From assembly GCF_014295035.1 (NCBI RefSeq), contig NZ_CP060404.1:7418501-7482500 (forward strand): a DNA stretch of 64,000 bases, written 5' to 3'. The notes under the pieces are model-generated. The model did not search any database and was not told the DNA's origin. It saw only the letters and a program-made list of their open reading frames with translations. The number at the start of each line of letters is the position of its first letter. Within the stretch, counting starts at the first letter, position 1. Positions 56,957 to 64,000 of the stretch are shown one piece after another. A program made the translations under genes and the position numbers. This DNA is from Streptomyces buecherae. Lineage in GTDB: Bacteria > Actinomycetota > Actinomycetes > Streptomycetales > Streptomycetaceae.

Positions 56957-57661
56957 ATGAGCCGGGACCGGGACTTCACCAGCGTGGGCAGGGCGCTCGC
57001 CGCGCCCGCGCGCTCGGCCTTCCTCAACCTGCTCATGGACGGCACCAGCCGGCCGGCCGGCGAGCTGGCCCGGGCGGCCGGGGTGAGCGCGTCGACCGCG
57101 TCCGAGCACCTGGCGGCGCTGGTCGACGCCGGCCTGGTGACCTGTGAGGCGCGCGGTCGCCGCCGCTACTACGCGCTCGCCGGCCCACGGGTGGCCACCG
57201 CACTCGAAGCGCTCGGCGCCCTGGCCGACCCCGTGCCCGTCTCCGGGTACCGCCGCAGCCGCGAGATGCGCACCCTGGCCGCGGCGCGGCTGTGCTACGA
57301 CCACCTCGCCGGACGGCTCGGCGTCGCCCTGACCGACGCCTGGACGCACCGGGGATGGCTGACCGACCGCGAGTCGCTGACCCTCGCCGACGCCGGCGCC
57401 ACGGGCCTGCGCGCGCTCGGCGTGGACGTGGACGGCGCGCTCCGCGCCCGCCGCCCCACCACCCGGGCCTGCCCGGACTGGACGGAACGCCGAACCCACC
57501 TGGCCGGCGCCCTGGGCGCCGCGGTCGGCACGCGCTTCCTCGCCGCCGGCTGGGTCGTACGGCACCCCTCCGGCCGCGGGCTGAACACCACGGACAGTGG
57601 CCGGGAGCTGCTGCGCGAGACCTGGGGCATCGAGCTGACCGACCGGAGCCCGGCGGCCTAG
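56957..57661 (+). CDS. ArsR-type winged-helix regulator, long form
   Basis: A 234-residue protein: an ArsR-like winged helix at about residues 10-80 (LLMDGTSRPAGELARAAGVS, STASEHLAALVDAGLVTCEA) and a ~150-residue C-terminal domain with few cysteines (CYDHLAGRL, CPDWTERR). The length is larger than metal-sensing ArsRs; such long forms often regulate redox or thiol-responsive genes. It is divergent from the OsmC gene, which it may control. Confidence 0.85.
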   Translation: MSRDRDFTSVGRALAAPARSAFLNLLMDGTSRPAGELARAAGVSASTASEHLAALVDAGLVTCEARGRRRYYALAGPRVATALEALGALADPVPVSGYRRSREMRTLAAARLCYDHLAGRLGVALTDAWTHRGWLTDRESLTLADAGATGLRALGVDVDGALRARRPTTRACPDWTERRTHLAGALGAAVGTRFLAAGWVVRHPSGRGLNTTDSGRELLRETWGIELTDRSPAA

Positions 57662-58131
57662 CGACCGGTGCGACGGGCGTGAGCGGGGAGCATGCCTCCG
57701 GTTCAGCCCAGGACGCCGAGACGGAAAGCCGGGGGAGGCCGATGACGAGCGGCACGCCGTCCTCCGGGCCGGGCCCCGGCGGCGCGCCGGGGCCGCCGGC
57801 CGCGCCGGGCCCCCGAGCTCAGCAGTCCGCGCCGCGTCCGAACCTGGCGGCACGTCGGGCCCCTGACGCCACGGCAGCCGCCGCTGTCGACCCCACCACC
57901 GGCCCCGCTCCGCGCGGGCGCCGCCGGCCGGTTCCGGGCGAGGAGCCGGACGCCGGGAGTGGCCGCCGACGCCCGCCGTGCTCAACGGGCTTGGAGAGCA
58001 GGGAGCTTACGCGACGGTAAGTCGGGCCCCGACCGGCGCGAGCCCGTCGCTCGAAGGGCTTGTGGAAACTGGAACGTGTTCTTAGCATCGGCGGTGTTAC
58101 AGCAAAATTGTCATAACGACGTGGGGGTCGG
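57662..58131. other. Region between ArsR-type and beta-oxidation genes
   Basis: A low-confidence 92-residue Pro/Ala-rich frame (57742-58020) follows GGGGGAGG but has no protein-like features, so I do not call it. The part just before 58132 is AT-rich and holds the operator described separately. Confidence 0.4.
58068..58085. promoter_or_regulatory. KstR/FadR-like palindrome before the beta-oxidation operon
   Basis: ACTGGAACGTGTTCTTAG contains the palindrome GAACGTGTTC. It fits the mycobacterial KstR half-site layout AAC-NN-GTT with flanking T..A bases except the last position. It lies 47-64 bases upstream of the first gene of a fatty-acid/racemase operon, where TetR-type lipid-catabolism repressors usually bind. 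Confidence 0.5.
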
Positions 58132-59271
58132 ATGACGGCAACACCACACGGTCCGCTCACCGGGGTGCGGGTCGTGGAACTGGCAGGCATCGGCCCCGGT
58201 CCGTACGCGGCGATGGTGCTCGCCGACCTCGGCGCCGACGTGGTGCGCGTCGACCGCCCGACCGGCGCCGGCCTCGGCATCGACCCGGCCCACGACATCA
58301 CCAACCGCAACAAGCGCTCGGTGACCGTCGACCTGAAGTCCGAGCGGGGCCCGGGGACCGTGCTCGACCTCGTCGAGCGCGCCGACATCCTCATCGAGGG
58401 GCTGCGCCCCGGCGTCGCCGAGCGGCTCGGCGTCGGCCCCGACGCCTGCCTGGCCCGCAACCCGGCGCTGGTCTACGGCCGGATGACCGGCTGGGGCCAG
58501 GACGGGCCGCTGGCCCAGCGGGCCGGGCACGACATCGGCTACATCGCCATCACGGGCGTCCTCGGCATGATCGGCGCGCCGGACCAGCCGCCGGCCATCC
58601 CCGCCAACCTCGTCGGGGACTACGCGGGCGGCTCGCTCTACCTGGTCATCGGCGTCCTCGCGGCCCTCCAGCACGCCCGCACCCCGGGCGGCGCGGGCCA
58701 GGTCGTGGACGCCGCGATCGTGGACGGCACGGTCCACCTGTCCTCGATGATCCACGGCATGCTGGCGGCCGGCGCGTGGCAGGACCGCAGGGGCGCCAAC
58801 CTGCTCGACGGCGGCTGCCCGTTCTACGGCGTCTACGAGACCGCGGACGGCGGTCACATGGCGGTCGGCGCCCTGGAGCCGCGGTTCTACGCCGAGTTCA
58901 CCGCCCTGCTCGGCATCGCCGACCAGGCCCCCGAACAGGGCGACATGGCCCGCTGGGGCGAGTTGCGCGAACTGGTGGCGGCCCGCTTCAAGACCCGTAC
59001 CCGCGAGGAGTGGACCGAGGTCTTCGCGGCGTCGGACGCCTGCACCGCGCCCGTGCTCTCGCTGCGCGAGGCGCCCACCCACCCGCACCTGGCCGCCCGC
59101 GGCACCTTCACCGAGCACGCCGGCATCGTCCAGCCCGCGCCCGCGCCGCGCTTCTCGGCGACCCCCGGCAGCGTGCGCAGACCCCCGGCCCTGCCGGGCG
59201 CGCACACCGCCGAGGTCGCCGACGACTGGGGCCTGCCACAGCTCGCCGACCCACCCGCCACCGGCCCGTGA
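58132..59271 (+). CDS. CaiB/BaiF-family CoA enzyme, alpha-methylacyl-CoA racemase type
   Basis: A 379-residue protein: VRVVELAGIGPGPYAAMVLADLGADVVRVDR at the N-terminus, then RAGHDIGYIAITG (the MCR-type His and neighbouring GY), GDYAGGSLYLVIGVLAAL (catalytic Asp region), LDGGCPFYGVYETADGGHMA and LEPRFYAEFTALLG. These match alpha-methylacyl-CoA racemases, which invert 2-methyl branched acyl-CoAs so that acyl-CoA dehydrogenases can act. The first gene of an operon with the dehydrogenase, thiolase and FadB-like genes downstream, supporting branched-chain or sterol-side-chain-like fatty acid breakdown. Confidence 0.92.
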   Translation: MTATPHGPLTGVRVVELAGIGPGPYAAMVLADLGADVVRVDRPTGAGLGIDPAHDITNRNKRSVTVDLKSERGPGTVLDLVERADILIEGLRPGVAERLGVGPDACLARNPALVYGRMTGWGQDGPLAQRAGHDIGYIAITGVLGMIGAPDQPPAIPANLVGDYAGGSLYLVIGVLAALQHARTPGGAGQVVDAAIVDGTVHLSSMIHGMLAAGAWQDRRGANLLDGGCPFYGVYETADGGHMAVGALEPRFYAEFTALLGIADQAPEQGDMARWGELRELVAARFKTRTREEWTEVFAASDACTAPVLSLREAPTHPHLAARGTFTEHAGIVQPAPAPRFSATPGSVRRPPALPGAHTAEVADDWGLPQLADPPATGP

Positions 59272-59335
59272 CCCCGGGACCCGCGCCGCCGCCCGCGCCC
59301 CGGCCCGAGCCCCGCACCGGGTGGCCACACCACCC

Positions 59336-59380
59336 GCACCCGCAGCCCACGCACCCGCAGCCCACGCACCCGCAGCCCCC
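59336..59380 (+). repeat. Three tandem 15-bp repeats between racemase and dehydrogenase genes
   Basis: GCACCCGCAGCCCAC is repeated at 59336, 59351 and 59366 (last copy with one mismatch). They would encode Pro-Ala-Ala-His-Ala if the dehydrogenase started upstream at 59321, but the ribosome site supports the start at 59426. Confidence 0.75.
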
Positions 59381-59425
59381 GCCCCAGCGACTCCCGCCCG
59401 TACGGCAGCACCCGAGGAGAGACAC

Positions 59426-60568
59426 GTGAAGCGCCAGATCTTCGCCGCGGAACACGAGGCGTTCCGCGAGACCGTACGGACCTTCCTGGCCAAGGAGGTG
59501 CTGCCGCACTACGAGCGGTGGGAGGAGAACGGCATCGTGGACCGGGACGCCTGGCTCGCGGCCGGTCGGCAGGGGCTGCTCGGCTTCGCGGTGCCCGAGG
59601 AGTTCGGGGGCGGCGGCAACGAGGACTTCCGCTACAGCGCCGTGCTCGCCGAGGAGTTCACCCGCGCCGCGGCCCCCGGGCTCGCGCTCGGCCTGCACAA
59701 CGACATCATCGGCCCGTACCTCACCTCGCTCGGCACCGACGAGCAGAAGCGCCGCTGGCTGCCCGGCTTCTGCAGCGGCGAGATCATCACCGCCATCGCC
59801 ATGACCGAGCCCGGCGCCGGCTCCGACCTGCAGGGCATTCGCACCAACGCCGAGGACCGGGGCGACCACTGGGTCCTGAACGGCTCCAAGACGTTCATCT
59901 CCAACGGCATCCTGGCCGACCTGGTCATCGTCGTCGCCAAGACCACCCCCGAGGGCGGGGCGCACGGGCTGAGCCTGCTGGTGGTCGAGCGCGGCATGGC
60001 CGGCTTCGAGCGGGGCCGTAATCTCGCCAAGATCGGCCAGAAGTCCCAGGACACCGCCGAACTGTTCTTCAACGACGTGGTCGTGCCGAAGGAGAACCTG
60101 CTCGGCGAGTTGAACGGCGCCTTCGTCCACCTCATGACCAACCTCGCCCAGGAGCGGCTGAACATCGCCATCGCCTCCATCGCCGGGGCCGAGCACGTCC
60201 TGGAGATGACGACGGCCTACGTCAAGGAGCGGGAGGCGTTCGGCCGACCGCTCGCGCGGCTCCAGCACGTGCGCTTCGAGATCGCCGAGATGGCCACCGA
60301 GTGCGCCGTCACCCGCAGCTTCGTGGACCGCTGCATCGTGGACCACGACGCGGGGGAGCTTGACGCCACGCACGCCTCGATGGCCAAGTGGTGGGCGAGC
60401 GAGCTCCAGAAGCGGGTCACCGACCGCTGCCTCCAGCTCCACGGCGGCTACGGCTACATGGCCGAATACCCCATCGCCCGGGCGTTCACCGACGGCCGCA
60501 TCCAGACGATCTACGGCGGCACCACCGAGATCATGAAGGAGATCATCGGCCGGTCCCTGCTCTCCTGA
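59426..60568 (+). CDS. Acyl-CoA dehydrogenase
   Basis: A 380-residue flavoprotein. It has the FAD-binding AIAMTEPGAGSDLQGI and LNGSKTFISNG, the VPKENLLGELNGAF segment and C-terminal YGYMAEYPIARAFTDGRIQTIYGGTTEIMKEIIGRSL. The catalytic Glu is likely in YGGTTEI or the internal REAFGRPLARLQHV region, as in the medium-chain/long-branched types. It forms trans-2-enoyl-CoA for the FadB-like protein. The GTG at 59426 follows GAGGAGAGAC and is preferred to a 59321 start that would add a Pro/Ala/His-rich extension. Confidence 0.93.
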   Translation: MKRQIFAAEHEAFRETVRTFLAKEVLPHYERWEENGIVDRDAWLAAGRQGLLGFAVPEEFGGGGNEDFRYSAVLAEEFTRAAAPGLALGLHNDIIGPYLTSLGTDEQKRRWLPGFCSGEIITAIAMTEPGAGSDLQGIRTNAEDRGDHWVLNGSKTFISNGILADLVIVVAKTTPEGGAHGLSLLVVERGMAGFERGRNLAKIGQKSQDTAELFFNDVVVPKENLLGELNGAFVHLMTNLAQERLNIAIASIAGAEHVLEMTTAYVKEREAFGRPLARLQHVRFEIAEMATECAVTRSFVDRCIVDHDAGELDATHASMAKWWASELQKRVTDRCLQLHGGYGYMAEYPIARAFTDGRIQTIYGGTTEIMKEIIGRSLLS

Positions 60569-60645
60569 ACCACCCGCCCCCGGGCGCGCGCGGACGCGCC
60601 GAATCCGGTGGCAGACCCCGTACCGCTCCCCGAAAGGCTTCCGAC

Positions 60646-61860
<1,215 letters not shown>

Positions 61861-61895
61861 CCGCCCGCCGCCAACCCTCACACGGAGACAGACAG

Positions 61896-64000
61896 ATGAG
61901 CACCGAGCCCACCACCATCCGCTGGGAGCAGGACGACACGGGCGTGGTCACCCTCGTCCTGGACGACCCGGACCAGTCGGCCAACACCATGAACGCCGCC
62001 TTCAAGGCGTCGCTGGCCGCCGTCGCCGACCGCCTGGAGGCCGAGCGGGACTCCGTCCGCGGCATCATCGTCACCTCGGCCAAGAAGACCTTCTTCGCCG
62101 GCGGCGACCTGCGCGACCTGATCGCCGTCACCCCCGAGCACGCGCGGCAGGTCTTCGACGCCAGCCGCGAACTCAAGCGCGACCTGCGCCGCATCGAGAC
62201 CCTCGGCAAGCCGATCGTCGCGGCCATCAACGGCGCCGCGCTCGGCGGCGGTTACGAGATCGCCCTGGCCTGCCACCACCGCGTCGCCCTGGAGGCGTCC
62301 GGCGGCAAGATCGGACTGCCCGAGGTCACCCTCGGCCTGCTGCCCGGCGGCGGTGGCGTGGTCCGCACCGTACGCCTGCTCGGCATCACCGACGCGCTGC
62401 TCAAGGTGTTGCTCCAGGGCACCCAGTACAGCCCGGTCCGGGCCCTGGAGGCCGGCCTGATCCACGAGCTGGCCGCCGACCGGGACGAGTTGATCGCCAA
62501 GGCGCGCGCGTTCATCGACGCCCACCCCGAGTCGCGCCAGCCCTGGGACACCGACGGCTACAAGATCCCCGGCGGCACCCCGGCCCACCCGAAGTTCGCG
62601 GCCAACCTGCCGGCGTACCCGGCCAACCTGCGCAAGCAGTTGAACGGCGCCCACTACCCGGCCCCGCGCAACATCATGGCCGCCGCGGTCGAGGGCTCCC
62701 AGGTGGACTTCGAGACCGCGCAGACCATCGAGGCCCGGTACTTCACCGAGCTGGTCACCGGCCAGATCGCCAAGAACATGACGCAGGCGTTCTTCTTCGA
62801 CCTCCAGGCGGTCAACTCCGGCGCCAACCGGCCATCGGGCGTCGAGCCGCACACCGTACGCAAGGTCGCGGTGCTCGGCGCCGGCATGATGGGCGCCGGC
62901 ATCGCGTACTCCTGCGCCAAGGCCGGCATCGAGGTCGTGCTCAAGGACGTCAGCCAGGAGGCGGCCGACAAGGGCAAGGGCTACTCCGAGAAGCTGTGCG
63001 CCAAGGCCGTCTCGCGCGGCCGTACGACCCAGGACAAGGCGGACGCGCTGCTCGCCCGCATCACCCCGACCGCCGACCCGCGGGACCTGGTCGGCTGCGA
63101 CGCGGTGATCGAGGCCGTCTTCGAGGACACCGCGCTCAAGCACAAGGTCTTCCAGGAGATCCAGGGCATCGTGGAGCCGGACGCGCTGCTGTGCTCCAAC
63201 ACCTCCACGCTGCCCATCACCCTGCTCGCCGAGGGCGTGGAGCGCCCGGTCGACTTCGTCGGCCTGCACTTCTTCTCGCCGGTGGACAAGATGCCGCTGG
63301 TGGAGATCATCAAGGGCGGTAAGACCGGCGAGGCCGCGCTGGCCCGCGCGTTCGACCTGGTCCGGCAGATCCAGAAGACCCCGATCGTGGTCAACGACTC
63401 GCGCGGCTTCTTCACCTCGCGCGTCATCGGCCACTTCATCAACGAGGGCGTCTCGATGCTCGCCGAGGGCGTCCCGGCGGCCACCATCGAGCAGGCCGCG
63501 GGCCAGGCCGGCTACCCGGCCAAGGTGCTCTCGCTCATGGACGAGCTGACCCTGACGCTGCCGCGCAGGATCCGCGAGGAGACCAAGCGGGCCGTCGAGG
63601 AGGCGGGCGGCGTGTGGGAGACGCACCCCGCGGAGGCGGTCATCGACCGCATGGTGCTGGAGTTCGAGCGCCCGGGCCGCAGCGGCGGCGCCGGCTTCTA
63701 CGACTACGTGGACGGCAAGCGGGCCGGGCTGTGGCCCGGACTGCGCGAGCACTTCGGCCCCGCCGGCGACGCCCCCGAGGTGCCCTTCGAGGACCTGAAG
63801 GAGCGCATGCTGTTCGCCGAGGCGCTGGACACCGTGCGCTGCGTCGAGGAGGGCGTGCTCACCTCGGTCGCCGACGCCAACATCGGCTCCATCTTCGGCA
63901 TCGGCTTCCCGGCCTGGACCGGCGGCGTCCTCCAGTACATCAACGGTTACGCGGGCGGCCTGCCCGGCTTCGTCGCCCGTGCCCGCGAACTCCAGGCGGC
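61896..64000 (+). CDS. fadB: FadB-like enoyl-CoA hydratase/3-hydroxyacyl-CoA dehydrogenase, partial (runs off window)
   Basis: The visible ~700 residues show an N-terminal crotonase domain (KTFFAGGDLRDLIAV and INGAALGGGYEIALACHHRV, with hydratase Glu in GLPEVTLGLLPGG) and a central 3-hydroxyacyl-CoA dehydrogenase domain (VAVLGAGMMGAGIAYSCAKA, SNTSTLPITLLAEGV, the catalytic His in VGLHFFSPVDKMPLVEII) plus the C-terminal HCDH domain. It hydrates and oxidises 2-enoyl-CoA in beta-oxidation, feeding the thiolase upstream. The ATG at 61896 follows GGAGA. The 3' end is outside the window. Confidence 0.94.
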   Translation, partial: MSTEPTTIRWEQDDTGVVTLVLDDPDQSANTMNAAFKASLAAVADRLEAERDSVRGIIVTSAKKTFFAGGDLRDLIAVTPEHARQVFDASRELKRDLRRIETLGKPIVAAINGAALGGGYEIALACHHRVALEASGGKIGLPEVTLGLLPGGGGVVRTVRLLGITDALLKVLLQGTQYSPVRALEAGLIHELAADRDELIAKARAFIDAHPESRQPWDTDGYKIPGGTPAHPKFAANLPAYPANLRKQLNGAHYPAPRNIMAAAVEGSQVDFETAQTIEARYFTELVTGQIAKNMTQAFFFDLQAVNSGANRPSGVEPHTVRKVAVLGAGMMGAGIAYSCAKAGIEVVLKDVSQEAADKGKGYSEKLCAKAVSRGRTTQDKADALLARITPTADPRDLVGCDAVIEAVFEDTALKHKVFQEIQGIVEPDALLCSNTSTLPITLLAEGVERPVDFVGLHFFSPVDKMPLVEIIKGGKTGEAALARAFDLVRQIQKTPIVVNDSRGFFTSRVIGHFINEGVSMLAEGVPAATIEQAAGQAGYPAKVLSLMDELTLTLPRRIREETKRAVEEAGGVWETHPAEAVIDRMVLEFERPGRSGGAGFYDYVDGKRAGLWPGLREHFGPAGDAPEVPFEDLKERMLFAEALDTVRCVEEGVLTSVADANIGSIFGIGFPAWTGGVLQYINGYAGGLPGFVARARELQA

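Noticed and set aside
57742..58020. A 92-residue Pro/Ala-rich forward frame with GGGGGAGG upstream
   Set aside because: No domain, no conserved motif, and spacing of the ribosome site is too short; kept only as a note.
58073..58082. GAACGTGTTC considered as a LexA/SOS box
   Set aside because: The actinobacterial SOS box needs four bases between GAAC and GTTC; here there are two, while the flanks fit a KstR-type site.

Overview
The window is uniformly high-GC DNA organised like a Streptomyces-type actinomycete chromosome. Supporting signs are GTG/TTG starts, strong codon bias with one TTA (bldA-type) codon, an SsgA-like sporulation protein, SpoIIE-type phosphatases, several ECF sigma factors, a DmdR/IdeR-type iron box and actinobacterial sulfur leader-peptide architecture. 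I see no rRNA, tRNA, IS element, prophage or CRISPR array. The calls rest on reading translated motifs and DNA symmetry by eye; no database search was run.

Layout. 0-10.6 kb: small regulator/transporter pairs (XRE and EamA; Lrp and EamA), a TTA-containing 3'-5' exonuclease, an orphan CadI/ArsI-like protein, a TetR/RibD-type reductase pair, and an ECF41 sigma factor divergent from its likely NAD(P)-binding epimerase target. 10.6-22.7 kb: a sulfur island. It holds ssuE-ssuD, a leader-peptide-preceded operon (monooxygenase, GNAT, amino-acid-type ABC transporter, second monooxygenase), and the divergent methionine-salvage operon mtnA-mtnB-mtnD-mtnC. 22.9-36.3 kb: ECF sigma factor, ArsR regulator, 2-hydroxyacid dehydrogenase, YunG-like protein, a very large PAS/GAF/SpoIIE phosphatase, a radical SAM enzyme with an unusual cysteine spacing, PAP2 phosphatase, NarL-type two-component system, DUF1266 protein and a lipoprotein. 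36.4-46.7 kb: DUF5988 protein, an iron-box-controlled Dpp/Opp-type ABC transporter, a membrane-anchored XRE protein, a PEP-mutase-family enzyme, and an SsgA-like/PPM phosphatase pair. 46.9-57.7 kb: a sigma factor fused to a membrane anchor and a Pro/Thr hexapeptide-repeat tail, a BNR-repeat secreted protein, YciI, endonuclease V, DUF1203, a saccharopine-dehydrogenase-like protein, NanA-like lyase plus NanT-like transporter, a frameshifted double-ACT gene, OsmC and an ArsR-type regulator. 58.1-64 kb: a beta-oxidation operon (AMACR-type racemase, acyl-CoA dehydrogenase, thiolase, FadB-like protein running off the window) behind a KstR/FadR-like palindrome.

How genes work together. The sulfur island appears built for sulfur scavenging. 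SsuE supplies FMNH2 to SsuD-type monooxygenases, and the GNAT/ABC/monooxygenase set resembles the Bacillus ytm/ytn-type S-alkylcysteine recycling route. The mtn genes recycle methylthioribose back to methionine. A 25-residue leader peptide ending in Cys-Cys-Arg sits in front of the monooxygenase operon and suggests ribosome-mediated cysteine sensing. Most transcription units are bounded by long GC-rich inverted repeats, many lying between convergent genes.
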